Part shown: positions 39,646 to 48,740 of the stretch, piece by piece
How the letters are laid out: each line of letters starts with the position of its first letter
How positions within the stretch are numbered: position 1 is the first letter of the stretch
Assembly (NCBI RefSeq): GCF_014764365.1
Contig: NZ_CP061718.1
Span: 1,984,001-2,048,000, forward strand
Origin: Roseococcus microcysteis
Lineage (GTDB): Bacteria > Pseudomonadota > Alphaproteobacteria > Acetobacterales > Acetobacteraceae
Length of the DNA stretch: 64,000 nt
Reading direction: 5' to 3'
Notes under the pieces: generated by a model
What the model saw: only the letters and a program-made list of their open reading frames with translations
What the model was told of the DNA's origin: nothing
Database searches by the model: none
Program-made: the position numbers and the translations under genes

Positions 39646-40992
39646 TCAGCCCTCGCCGCGCAGCCCCAGACGGCGCAGCTTCTCGAAGAGGGTGGAGCGG
39701 GAGACACGCAGCGCCTCCGCCGCGCGGGCCACGTCGCCGCCGGCCGCAGCCAGCGCCGCCGTGATGACCCGGCGCTCGGCCGCGTCGCGCGCGTCGGCCA
39801 GAGTGGGCAGGGCGGCCTCGGCCCGTGTGGGCGCTCTTTCGGGAAAAAGGTCCGCCGCCGTGACCAGCTCGCCCTCGGCCAGGGCGGCGGCGCGCTCCAC
39901 GCGGTTGCGCAGTTCGCGCACATTGCCCGGGTGGTCGTGCGCCAGCAGCGCCTCCTCGGCCAGGGTGGTGAAGCCGCGCAGGGGGCGGGCGAAGCTGGCG
40001 GCGAACTCGCCCAGGAAACGGCGCGCCAAGGGCAGCACATCCTCCGGGCGATCGCGCAAGGGCGGCATCGCCACGCGGATCACGGCCAGGCGGAAGAAGA
40101 GGTCCTCGCGGAAGCGGCCCTCGGCCACCTGAGCGTCCAGATCGGCATTGGTCGCGGCCACGATGCGGGCGCGGAAGGGCAGGTCGCGCTCGCCGCCCAG
40201 GCGGCGGAAGACGCGCTCCTGCAGCAGGCGCAGCAGCTTGGCCTGGAGCGGCGGCGAAAGCTCGGCCACCTCGTCGAGGAAGAGCGTCCCGGCCCCGGCC
40301 TGTTCCGCCAGGCCCGCATGGCGGGACGTGGCATGGGTGAAGGCGCCGCGCTCATGGCCGAAGATTTCGCTCTCCAGCAATTCGGCCGGCAGCGCGGCGC
40401 AATTGGTCGCGACGAAGGGCAGCCGGGCGCGCGGGCCTTCGGCGTGCAGCAGCCGCGCGGCCACCTCCTTGCCCGAACCGCTGGGGCCGGTCAGCAGCAC
40501 GGTGGAGTCGATGCCGGCCACCCGGCGCAGCACGCGCTCGACGGACTGGATGGCGGGCGCCTCGCCCAGCGCGAAGCCTTCGCTGCGCTGCCAGCGGGGC
40601 GCGATCAGCGCCTCCAGCCGGCGCAGCAGCGCCTCGATGTCGAAGGGCTTGGTCAGGTAGTCCGCGGCGCCCGCCTGCATCAGCCGCACCGCCTGAGCGA
40701 TGTCGCCATGGCCGGTGACGAAGAGCATGGGCGCGTCCCCGCCCGCCTGGACGAGGGCGCGGTGCACCTCCTCGCCATTCATGTCGGGCAGGCGGATGTC
40801 GCAGATGATGGCGTCCGGCGCCTGGCGCGCGAGGGCGCGGATGGCCTCGGCGCCGTTGCGGAACCAGCTGGTGCGATAGCCCTCCACCGCCAGCCAATCG
40901 GCGACGGACTGGCCCATGACGGGGTCGTCCTCGATCAGCGCCACCAGGGGCGTCACCTCAGGCGGCGAGGCGTGGGGTGCCACGTTCGGCAT
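39646..40992 (-). CDS. NtrC/DctD-class sigma-54-dependent response regulator
   Basis: A 448-aa regulator. Receiver domain with phosphoacceptor in IICDIRLPDMNGEE; AAA+ domain with Walker A GPSGSGKEVAAR, Walker B TLFLDEVAEL and NVRELRNRVERA; C-terminal Fis HTH (AAGGDVARAAEALRVSRSTLFEKLRRLGL). The sigma-54 contact loop reads GAFTHA instead of GAFTGA. It overlaps the kinase gene by 35 bp and is followed by the sigma-54-driven dehydrogenase operon, its most likely target. Confidence 0.92.
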   Translation of the reverse strand: MPNVAPHASPPEVTPLVALIEDDPVMGQSVADWLAVEGYRTSWFRNGAEAIRALARQAPDAIICDIRLPDMNGEEVHRALVQAGGDAPMLFVTGHGDIAQAVRLMQAGAADYLTKPFDIEALLRRLEALIAPRWQRSEGFALGEAPAIQSVERVLRRVAGIDSTVLLTGPSGSGKEVAARLLHAEGPRARLPFVATNCAALPAELLESEIFGHERGAFTHATSRHAGLAEQAGAGTLFLDEVAELSPPLQAKLLRLLQERVFRRLGGERDLPFRARIVAATNADLDAQVAEGRFREDLFFRLAVIRVAMPPLRDRPEDVLPLARRFLGEFAASFARPLRGFTTLAEEALLAHDHPGNVRELRNRVERAAALAEGELVTAADLFPERAPTRAEAALPTLADARDAAERRVITAALAAAGGDVARAAEALRVSRSTLFEKLRRLGLRGEG

Positions 40993-42385
40993 CGGGAATC
41001 CGGATGATGATGCGGGAGCCGGGTGGGCCCGTGAGCTGCACGCGGGCGCCCAGTTCGCGCACCAGCCGCGCCACCGTCCAGAGGCCAAGGCCGCCCGCCC
41101 GGGGCACCTGGGCCCCCTGCCCGTCCAGCAGCAGGCCCCGCGCCTCGGCGGGCAGGCCGGGGCCTTCGTCCGAGACCTCCAGCGTCAGCGCGCCGGCCGC
41201 CACCGTGGCGCGCAGGGTGACGCGGCCACCCGGGGGTGAGGCGGCGCAGGCGTTCAGCAGCAGGTTCAGCGCCACCTGGCGCACCATCTGCGCCGGGGCA
41301 GGAAAGCCGCCCTCCATCTCATGCCGCCAGTCGAGCAGCAGCTCACGCCGCCTCGCCTCGCTTTCGATCAGCATGCGCAGATCGTCGATGTCCGCGGCGG
41401 AGACGGGCCGCGCATCGGCCTCGCCGCGCCAGAGGATGAGCGAGGCGCGGACCACGTTGTGAATGCCGGTGAGGCCACGCTCCAGCAGGGAGGCCGCGCG
41501 CTGGCGCCGTTCCGGGTCGTCGCCATGGCGCTGGATCATCCGCACGGCGTTGAACAGGCCGCCCAGGGGGTTGTTCACCTCATGCGCCATGGCCGAGGCG
41601 TAGCGGCCCACCAGTGCGCGGCGCTCCTCCTCGGCGAGGCGGGTGAGCAGGGCCTCGCGCTCCGCGATGGCAGCGGCGGCGGCGTTGTAGCGGCGATAGG
41701 CGCGGCCCTCCTCCGTGTCGGCGGGCGGCATGTCGGCCTCGGCGATGGGCTGAAGGCGCCCTTCCGCCGCCTGGCCGAGGCGTTCCGATAGGCGCAGCAC
41801 AGGGTGCAGCATGCGCCGCACGAGCAGCCAGCCCAGCAGGGCGAAGAGCAGCGTCAGCGCGGCGTTGACGCCCACCAGCGCCAGCAGCGTGGCGCGGCGC
41901 TCGATGGCAAGCGCCGTGACATCCACCTCGGCCGCGATGCGGCCCACGGGCACGCCGCCCTCGCTCACCGCGCGATGGATCCAGGTGGTGGCGGCATTGG
42001 GTTCGAGGTGAAGGGGCGCCGGTGCCGCCTCGGGCGGGGCGGCGGCGCCGAGCGGGTGGCGCAGCGGGTCGGAGGCCGCCAGCACGCTGCCATCCGGCAG
42101 CACCACCAGCACACGCAGCGCCCCCACCGCCTGGTAGCGCAGGCGCGAGCGGTCGAGTGCGTCGAAGGCCTCCCAGGCGTCGCGGCGGATCATCGCCGGC
42201 AGCAGCGCCGTGGAGAGACCGTCGAGATAGGCGTCGCTCAGCTCCTCGAAATGGGTGGCCTGCACCGCTTCGAGCCGCACCAGCACCAGCTTCGAGATGG
42301 CGCCCGCCACCCCCACCATCAGCAGCGTGATCAGGAGCGGCACGCGCAACGCGAGTGGCCAGCGGCGTGGGGCGAGCGGGCGCAT
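40958..42385 (-). CDS. Membrane histidine kinase
   Basis: A 475-aa kinase. Two membrane helices (about residues 12-33 and 165-190) enclose a periplasmic domain of about 130 residues; a HAMP-like linker follows. The H box is SAMAHEVNNPLGGLFNAVRM, the N box LNLLLNACAASPPGG and the G boxes DEGPGLP and GGLGLW, so it is DctB-like and should be active. It starts in a TGATG overlap with the PhnD-like gene and phosphorylates, by inference, the next gene's regulator. Confidence 0.9.
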   Translation of the reverse strand: MRPLAPRRWPLALRVPLLITLLMVGVAGAISKLVLVRLEAVQATHFEELSDAYLDGLSTALLPAMIRRDAWEAFDALDRSRLRYQAVGALRVLVVLPDGSVLAASDPLRHPLGAAAPPEAAPAPLHLEPNAATTWIHRAVSEGGVPVGRIAAEVDVTALAIERRATLLALVGVNAALTLLFALLGWLLVRRMLHPVLRLSERLGQAAEGRLQPIAEADMPPADTEEGRAYRRYNAAAAAIAEREALLTRLAEEERRALVGRYASAMAHEVNNPLGGLFNAVRMIQRHGDDPERRQRAASLLERGLTGIHNVVRASLILWRGEADARPVSAADIDDLRMLIESEARRRELLLDWRHEMEGGFPAPAQMVRQVALNLLLNACAASPPGGRVTLRATVAAGALTLEVSDEGPGLPAEARGLLLDGQGAQVPRAGGLGLWTVARLVRELGARVQLTGPPGSRIIIRIPDAERGTPRLAA

Positions 42386-43257
42386 CAACCGGCGGCCCGC
42401 GCGCGGCGGCTGAGTGCGGCGATGTCGTCAAACAAAGCGGGCGAGCCAGGCACGAAGCCGTCAAGTCGCAGCGTCGCCAGGATGGCGCGCCCGTCTGCCG
42501 TGGCGGCCATGGTGAGGAGGGCCTGGCGCAGCGCCTCCCGCAGCGCCGGGTCCGCCCCGCGCGCGGTGGCGAAGGGCGGGAAGCCCATGGGGGCGGAGGC
42601 CTGGACGATGCGCGTGGCGCCGACCAGCGCCGGCTCCAGCTCCGCCATCACGTCCCAAACATAGCCATCCACCGAGCCGGACTGCGCGAGCCCCGCGGCC
42701 ACGGCGCGGATGACGTTGCGATGGCCATGGGTGAAGAGGCTGCGCGCGAAGAAGGCGCCGGGCGTCGTGCCCGCATCCGCCAGCATGGCGCTGGTGACGA
42801 GGAAGCCAGAATTGCTGTCCGGGTCGGAGAAGGCGTGGATGTCGCCACGCAACTCGGCCAGCGTGGCGGCCGCGCGGTCGGCCCTCGTGATGACATAGGA
42901 GCGGTAGAGCGGCGCGCCGCGATAGAGCGGTACCGCGAGGATATCGAGCGCCTCGCGGTGCTGGATGAAGGGGTAGCCACAGATCCAGGCGGCATCGAGC
43001 TGGCCCGCTACCAGCAGCGAGGTGACTTCGCGGTAGGTGCGGCGCTTGACCACCTGCACCGGCCGGCCGAGACGCGCCGTGAGATGCCCCTCGATCTGCC
43101 GCACCAGCACGATGTCGGAGTCGAGGAAGACCGGCGTGAGCCCCAGCGTCACGATCGGCATCGCTCGGGCCACTGGCGCGGACGGGCCCGCGGCGCCCAT
43201 CGCAAGCAGCGTGCGGCGCGTTGGCTTCGGCGGAGCTTGGGGCCGCACGATGGGCAT
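42385..43257 (-). CDS. PhnD-family periplasmic binding protein linked to a sensor kinase
   Basis: A 290-aa exported protein. After an RRTLLAMGAAG signal it has the PhnD fold: VTLGLTPVFLDSDIVLVRQIEGHLTARLGRPVQVVKRRTY, then DAAWICGYPFIQHREALDILAVP, and DPDSNSGFLVTSAMLADAG, which carries the anion-binding SNSG. No ABC transporter genes are attached. It heads an operon with the kinase and regulator, so it is probably the ligand-sensing part, binding an oxyanion such as a sulfur or phosphorus compound. Confidence 0.86.
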   Translation of the reverse strand: MPIVRPQAPPKPTRRTLLAMGAAGPSAPVARAMPIVTLGLTPVFLDSDIVLVRQIEGHLTARLGRPVQVVKRRTYREVTSLLVAGQLDAAWICGYPFIQHREALDILAVPLYRGAPLYRSYVITRADRAAATLAELRGDIHAFSDPDSNSGFLVTSAMLADAGTTPGAFFARSLFTHGHRNVIRAVAAGLAQSGSVDGYVWDVMAELEPALVGATRIVQASAPMGFPPFATARGADPALREALRQALLTMAATADGRAILATLRLDGFVPGSPALFDDIAALSRRARAAG

Positions 43258-43462
43258 CTGTGGTTGCCGTCCTCCCGCCATCCGCCCCGCGGATGACGAG
43301 GGAGCATTGCCGGGGCGGCCACACGGCGTCAATTCGCAACGAAAGCGCCGGCTATGGCGCCCTCCGGGGCGTGGCCCGAACAGGCCGATGGCGACCGCGA
43401 CCGCCTGTTCGAAGAGGGTCAAGGTGCCGATCAGCGCGCAAGGGGCCGCGCAAGGCGCAGTC

Positions 43463-44778
43463 TCAGCCGCCGCAGCCGCGCGGCGCGGGGGCGGTCGTCG
43501 CGCCGCATTCGCCACGGGCGGGCGCGCGGTCCGTGGCGCAGACGCCAGTCTCGGGCAACACCAGTTCCACGCGCCGGGCAGCGACGGTGTCACCGGCCAG
43601 ATGGGCGGCAATGGAGCGGACCTGCTCATGGCCCGTCGCCAGCAGGAAGGTGGGCGCGCGGCCATAGCTCTTCATGCCCGCGATGTAGAAGCCTGCCTCC
43701 GGGTGGCGCAACTCGGCCTCGCCATGGGGGCGCACCGTGCCGCAGGAGTGCAGGTTGGGGTCTATCAGCGGCGCCAGCGCGGGCGTGGCTTCCACCGCCG
43801 GGTCCAGCGCCAAGCGGATCTCGCGCAGGAAGCCGAGGTCGGGGCGGAAGCCGGTGGCGACGATCATGCGGTCGGCGCGGAGGGTCACCGCGCGCGCCTC
43901 CTGCCGGCCGCTGATGGCAAGCGCGCCATCGGCCTCGTCAATCCGGTCGATGAGGAAGGGTGCGAGGGCGGTGACGGCGCCCTCCTCCACCAGCGCCTGC
44001 GCCCTTGCGCCGAGTGCGCCGCGCTGCGCCAGCCCGTCACGCGCGCCGCCACCGAAGTTGATCGCGCCCAGCGGGCGACGGAAGGCCCAGAGGATGCGCG
44101 TGCCGGGCGCGATCCTGGCAAGTTCCACGAGGTCCAGCACGGCATTCATCGCCGAATGCCCAGCGCCGACGACCAGGGTCTCCCGCCCGGCATAGGTGGC
44201 ACGCGCCTCGCCGAGGATGTCGGGAATGCCATAGGCGATGCGCGCCGCGTGCTGGGTCTCGCCGGGGTGGGCAGACCGTGGCTGCCGGCGGGGTTGGGCG
44301 TGTGCCAGGTGCCGGAGCAGTCGATCACGGCGTTGGCCTCGATGGCCTCGATCCCTTGTTCCGTCTGGACGTGCAGGATGAAGGGCGTGGCATCGCGCGC
44401 GGCTCCGTCGCGCAGGCGGCCGAAGTCACGCCGCGCGACGCCCACGACCTTCGCACCGGTGCGGATGCGGCCGCGCAGCGCCGCCGTGGCGGCGAGAGGG
44501 AGAAGGTAGCGGGCCAGAAGTTCCTGGCCGGTCGGAAACTGCGTCGGGTCGGGAGGCGACCAGCCCTCGGCCTCCAGGAGCGCGCGGGCAGCGGTATCGG
44601 TGTTGAACCCCCAGGGCGAGAACATGCGGACATGGCCCCAGGCGCGGACGGCGTGCCCGACCTCCGGGCCTGCCTCCAGGACAAGCGGCTCCAGGCCGCG
44701 CGCGAGAAGCTGGGCGGCCGCGGCGAGGCCGATGGGACCGGCGCCGATGATCGCGATGGGCAAGGTGTGAGACTGCAT
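43463..44778 (-). pseudogene. FAD/NAD(P)-dependent monooxygenase-like gene with one frameshift
   Basis: The first part (from 44778) has the FAD loop IAIIGAGPIGLAAAAQLLARG and ends normally at TWHTPNPAGSHGLP. From about 44270 the protein continues in another frame, giving HPGETQHAARIAYGIPDILG, the second Rossmann motif VVGAGHSAMNAV and VATGFRPDLGFL. One base missing from the C/G run at 44264-44272 explains it. Intact, it is a roughly 438-aa flavin-containing monooxygenase-like protein. It may be genuinely broken or an assembly error. It follows a PadR gene. Confidence 0.8.
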
Positions 44779-44794
44779 AACGTGATCCTTTATG

Positions 44795-44809
44795 CATTGA
44801 CCATCAATG
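44795..44809. promoter_or_regulatory. Candidate PadR operator
   Basis: A perfect dyad CATTGA-cca-TCAATG, 17 bp before the flavoprotein start and between it and the PadR gene. It suits a small winged-helix dimer. Confidence 0.45.
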
Positions 44810-44836
44810 TATTTCTACAAAAGGGGTGTCTCGTGG

Positions 44837-45259
44837 CTATGCGTTGGCATTGTCCCTCCGAGCGCGCGCCTGATCCGCCGCCGCGAATGCACGGCCCGTG
44901 TCCTGCAAGGCCTCGGTGGCCTCCATCCAGGCGTCCAACGCGACGCGGAAAGCGGTGCGACCGGCATCCGTCAGGGCGTAGACGCGACGCTGCCGGCCGC
45001 TCACGACTTCCTCCGTGGCGGTCACGAAGCCTCCGGCTTCGAAGTCGCGGAGTACCGGGTAGATGGTGCCCTCCGTGGGAGAGCAGCAGCCCTTGGTGGT
45101 GCGCTCGACGAGGCGCGCGATGTCGTAGCCGTGCATCGGTCCGTCATGCAGGACACGCAGGATGAAGAATTTGCTGAGGCCCATCTTGATCGTGCCGGCC
45201 CAATAGCCGCGGGAGGCGTAGTCGACCCGAGGGGGCGGGAGGGAAAGGGCGGTCCGCAT
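44837..45259 (-). CDS. PadR-family transcriptional regulator
   Basis: A 140-aa regulator with the PadR winged helix: SKFFILRVLHDGPMHGYDIARLVE, SPTEGTIYPVLRDFEAGGFV and the wing RRVYALTDAGR. A double cysteine (KGCCSPTEG) stands at the start of the recognition helix; it could sense thiol chemistry or a metalloid. The likely target is the flavoprotein gene 58 bp downstream. An ATG at residue 26 is also possible as the start. Confidence 0.87.
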   Translation of the reverse strand: MRTALSLPPPRVDYASRGYWAGTIKMGLSKFFILRVLHDGPMHGYDIARLVERTTKGCCSPTEGTIYPVLRDFEAGGFVTATEEVVSGRQRRVYALTDAGRTAFRVALDAWMEATEALQDTGRAFAAADQARARRDNANA

Positions 45260-45584
45260 GATGGGATCATATGCCTTGGACCCCGACCCATCAAGGAAAA
45301 ATATATAAGATGCGGCCAGTCACTGTGGACATCCGAAATGGGCTCGATGGTCAAAGCGCCCTTCCTTGCGAGAGCTGGCCGCGCCAGCACGCCGAGGCTG
45401 ACCGGGGCGGAGCAGGGCCTGCTTGCGGCGATGCCGGGGTGATGCCGGGGCGGCCGACCTTTCAATACGGCCTTTCCGTAGACTGATTATTCACCCGTCT
45501 CGGCGACACTTCCGCTTCCCCGCGAGGCCACTTGTTGCGCGGCACAAATGACCCGGCCTCGGGCCGCCACGGAGATGATGGGCG
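45260..45584. other. Intergenic region, PadR/cheZ divergent promoters
   Basis: This 325-bp region has no convincing gene. An A+T-rich stretch near 45295-45310 (AAAAATATATAAGATG) may be the PadR promoter. I see no other strong repeat or binding site. Confidence 0.5.
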
Positions 45585-46196
45585 ATGTCAGTGAGAATCG
45601 ATTCAAACGAGCAACTGCGCGACGCCGTGCGGGCGGAACTGCACCCGGCTTTGGCGGACCTGCAGCGCTTTGTGGACCGGCGCATTGCGGAGTTGAGCGC
45701 GGAGCTGCACGCCAGCGTCGAAATCGCCGACATGGGCGAGGAGCAAATGAAATCCGCGCTGGCGCGCATCCACGACCAGATCGGACAGCTTGTCGCCGTG
45801 CCGGCGGCCGCCACGCGCAATAGCGGGCTGGAGCTGGAAGCGGTGGTGCAGGCCACCGAAGCCGCCGCCAACACCATCATGGAGGCGGCGGAGGCAATCC
45901 AGGCCTGGGTTGCCAGCGGCGCGCAGGACAAGGATGCGGTGGCCGCCATCGCCGCGCGCGTGAGTTCGATCTTCGAGGCCTGCACCTTCCAGGATGTGAC
46001 CGGCCAGCGCATCCGGCGCGCGATACAGCACCTCCAGCAGGTCGAGAACATGCTGGAGACGATGATCCCGCCGGGCAGCCGCCCCGAAGTGTCGCGCGAA
46101 CAGGTCGAGGTGAAGACCGCCATGCGCACCGTGGAGTCCCCGGCAGGCGGGGATATCGACCAAGCCGCAATCGACGCCCTGCTCAACGACTTCTGA
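45585..46196 (+). CDS. cheZ: Chemotaxis phosphatase CheZ
   Basis: A 203-aa helical protein. The catalytic segment EACTFQDVTGQRIRRAIQHL carries the aspartate and glutamine that dephosphorylate CheY, in a long hairpin. The C-terminus AIDALLNDF is the CheY-binding peptide. No chemotaxis or flagellar genes lie nearby, so it is an orphan here. Downstream are only decayed genes. Confidence 0.9.
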   Translation: MSVRIDSNEQLRDAVRAELHPALADLQRFVDRRIAELSAELHASVEIADMGEEQMKSALARIHDQIGQLVAVPAAATRNSGLELEAVVQATEAAANTIMEAAEAIQAWVASGAQDKDAVAAIAARVSSIFEACTFQDVTGQRIRRAIQHLQQVENMLETMIPPGSRPEVSREQVEVKTAMRTVESPAGGDIDQAAIDALLNDF

Positions 46197-46265
46197 GCGA
46201 CCCCGCCGCAAGCCCCGGCGCCGCAAGGCGAAAAACCAACGCTGCTGCCGCCGGAGGTGGTCACC

Positions 46266-46350
46266 GCCACATGGGAGGGGGCCAAGCCCGCATGCCTGGC
46301 CGGGCTGCGGAAGGCGCTTCGTGCGTTGGTGTCGCGTGTGGAGGCAGCGC
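46266..46350 (+). pseudogene. Scrap of a serine recombinase C-terminus
   Basis: The frame reads ALRALVSRVE, as in the recombinase remnant at 48.6 kb. The 33 bp at 46312-46344 are identical to 48592-48624, and GGGAGGGG upstream matches at the same offset (2280 bp). The rest of the gene is gone. Confidence 0.55.
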
Positions 46351-46405
46351 CTCCCTCACGCACCTCCCCCTGCCTTCCATCGGTTCAGGCTTCCTGGGCC
46401 GGCTC

Positions 46406-46525
46406 TCAGAGCTTCCCATCAATCAGCGCACGAAGATCCGCGGCCAGGCGGCGCCACTCGTCCTCATTCAGCCGGAAGAAGCCCAGGGCGTCCAGCATGA
46501 ACGCTCCCTCGGTCGCGAACAGGGC
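46406..46525 (-). pseudogene. Possible TetR-family C-terminal remnant
   Basis: The minus strand ends with LFATEGAFMLDALGFF and RLNEDEWRRLAADLRALID, which resembles the last helix pair of a TetR-family ligand domain. No HTH precedes it. It faces away from the outer-membrane factor remnant, as a pump regulator would. Confidence 0.4.
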
Positions 46526-46623
46526 AAGGCGGGCGCGGCGGCTTCTTCCCCTCGCTCGGGCTCGGCGCGCAGGCCACGCGGCAGAGGGCGGAGCCGGCGC
46601 AAGCCGCATCCTCCCCCTACAGC

Positions 46624-47667
46624 TTGCGCACCGAGCGGCTGGAGGTGAGCTACGCGCCCGACCTGTTCGGCGGCACCCGCCGCGAGGTGGAAGGCCTGGT
46701 GGCGGAGGCCGACCGCCAAGGCTTCGAACTGGCCGCGGCGGCGCTCAGCGTCAGCGGCAACCTCATCAACGCCGTCATCGAGGAGGCGGCGCTGCAGGCG
46801 CAGCTTGCGGCGACCCAGGAGATCATCGCGGTGGCCGAGGACAGCCTCCGCCTGCTGCGCAGCCGCCTCGCCCTGGGGGCCGTGCCGCGCGGCGATGTGC
46901 TGCTCCAGGAGGCCGAGGTGATGCAGCGGCGCGCCGAGCTTCCAGCCCTGCAGAAGGCGGTGGAGGCGCGACGGACGCTGATCACGGTCCTGCTGGGCCG
47001 CACCCCGGATCGCCCTCCGCCCCCGCTACCGACACTGGACGCGCTGCGCCTGCCGGAGACGCTGCCCGTCAGCCTGCCCTCCGCGCTGGTGCGGCAACGG
47101 CCGGACATCCTGGCGGCGGAGGCCGCGTTGCGGGCGGCCAATGCCGGCATTGGCGTGGCCACGGCGAACATGCTGCCGCGGCTGGCCCTGACCGCGGGCT
47201 ACGGCACCGCGCAGGGGCCAGGCGGGGATGCCTTCACGCCGCAGGGGCTGATCTGGTCGATGGCGGCAGGCCCGGCACATCCGCTGTTGCAGGGGGACGG
47301 CTGGCGGCCCAGCGGGATGCCGCCGTCGCCGCGCGCGATGCCGCCGCCGCCCGATACCGGGTGGCGGTGCTGGGGGCGTTCCGCGATGTCGCGGACGCCC
47401 TGCGCGCGATCGCGTCGGATGCCGAGGAGCTGCGCGCCCGCCGCGAGGCTGCGCGCGCCGCGGCGCAGTCGCGGGAGATCGCGCGGCGGCAGCAGCGCCT
47501 TGGCGCCATCTCGCTGCTGGAGGTCCTGGCCGCGCAGCAGGCCGATGCGCGCCCGCATCGCGCTCGTCCAGGCGACGGCGGCACGCTTCAGCGACACCGT
47601 GGCGCTGCACATCGCCCTGGGCGGCGGCGTCCTGACCGACCAGGACCTGTCCCGCCTGTCGCCGTGA
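46624..47667 (+). pseudogene. Decayed NodT/OprM-type outer-membrane efflux channel
   Basis: RTERLEVSYAPDLFGGTRREVEG and RPDILAAEAALRAANAGIGVATA are typical of NodT-family channels. The first 100 or so residues are missing. Near 47290 the protein moves to the next frame (GGRLAAQRDAAVAARDAAAARYRV, LGAISLLEVLAAQQADA), consistent with a G lost from a G run. It returns near 47550 (RIALVQATAARFSDTVALH). It is therefore truncated and twice shifted. It may be the lost partner of an RND pump. Confidence 0.78.
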
Positions 47668-47875
47668 GCGAACTCGGGCACGCGATCCGCTTACCCGCCC
47701 ATCGCGTGATCCGCGCGGGCGGATGACGTCCTGGTTCCGATCCGCATCCGCGGCCGCCGGTACGGTACTACCGCGCCGCGGACGTCCGCGAGCTGTGGGA
47801 GGAGGGGCGCCGATGAATTCCTTTGCGGCACAGGGACATGACTGCCCTGCCTCAGAATGGTCGCCAGTCGATTTG

Positions 47876-48700
47876 ATAATTCGCGGGTGTCGGATCATCA
47901 CGCTCTCGGAGGGCGAGGTCTCGGAGCTGCATGTCGGGCTCAAGGGCACGATGGGGGCGCTGTACCTCAAGGACCTGGCCGACAAGACGCGTCGCGGGTT
48001 GGAGGGTGGGGTGCGCGAGGGCAAGTCTGGCGGCGGGCTTTGCTATGGCTACCGTGTAGTACTGGGTGCCCTGGACCGGCGCGGCGAGCCCGAGCGGGGG
48101 CTGCGGGAGATCGATCCGGTCCAGGCGGCGGTGGTGCGGCGCATCTTCGAGGCATTCGCGGCGGGCGACAGCCCAAAGGCCATCGCAAAGGCGCTCATTG
48201 CCGAGAGCATTCCGGGGCCACGCGGCGGCATCTGGCAGGCGGGCACGATTCGCGGTCAGGCCAAGCGTGACACCGGGCTGCTGCGGAACCGGCTGTATGT
48301 CGGAGCGCTGGTATGGAACCAGCGCCGCTGACTCAAGGAGCCGACGGGTGGCGGGCGTGTGGCGGGCGCCAATGCGGCCGAGGAGGTGGTCGTCACCTCC
48401 GTGCCGGAGCTGCGGATCATCGAGCAGCCATTGTGGGAGAAGGTGCAGGCGCGGCTCGAGGAGTATCGTGCCCTGGTGGAGGAGAGCGATGCGGACGCCT
48501 TCGCTGCATCCGATCCTGGCCGAGGTCTATCGCGCGCGCGTGGCAAGCCTTCGGGAGGGGCTTGAGCAGGAGGGCACCACGGAGGTTCGGGAGGCGCTTC
48601 GTGCGTTGGTGTCGCGTGTGGAGGTCCATGCGGACCGGATCGAGCTTGTGGGCGAGCTGAGCGCCATGCTGGCCACGGCTGGCGTGGAAGGCCTTGGCGG
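47876..48700 (+). pseudogene. Decayed large serine recombinase
   Basis: The remnant starts within the resolvase domain (GCRIITLSEGEVSELHVGLKG), after the catalytic serine region, and continues through the recombinase domain (DLADKTRRGLEGGVREGKSG, YGYRVV, LLRNRLYVGALVWNQRR). A TGA at 48329-48331 replaces the expected tryptophan codon. The frame goes on (EEVVVTSVPELRIIEQPLWE), then a deletion with a shift near 48497 removes the zinc ribbon. The tail is LHPILAEVYRARVASLREGL to ELSAMLATAGVEG. A dead integrase of a past mobile element. Confidence 0.82.
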
Positions 48701-48706
48701 AAATGC

Positions 48707-48740
48707 AAAAAGCCCGCTGACGTGTGCCAGCGGGCTTTTT
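48707..48740. terminator. Bidirectional intrinsic terminator
   Basis: A run of A, stem GCCCGCTG/CAGCGGGC with 8-nt loop (48720-48727), and a run of T. With the A and T runs paired it is a 13-bp stem. It serves the recombinase remnant on the plus strand and lies 230 bp after the giant NTPase gene on the minus strand. Confidence 0.85.
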
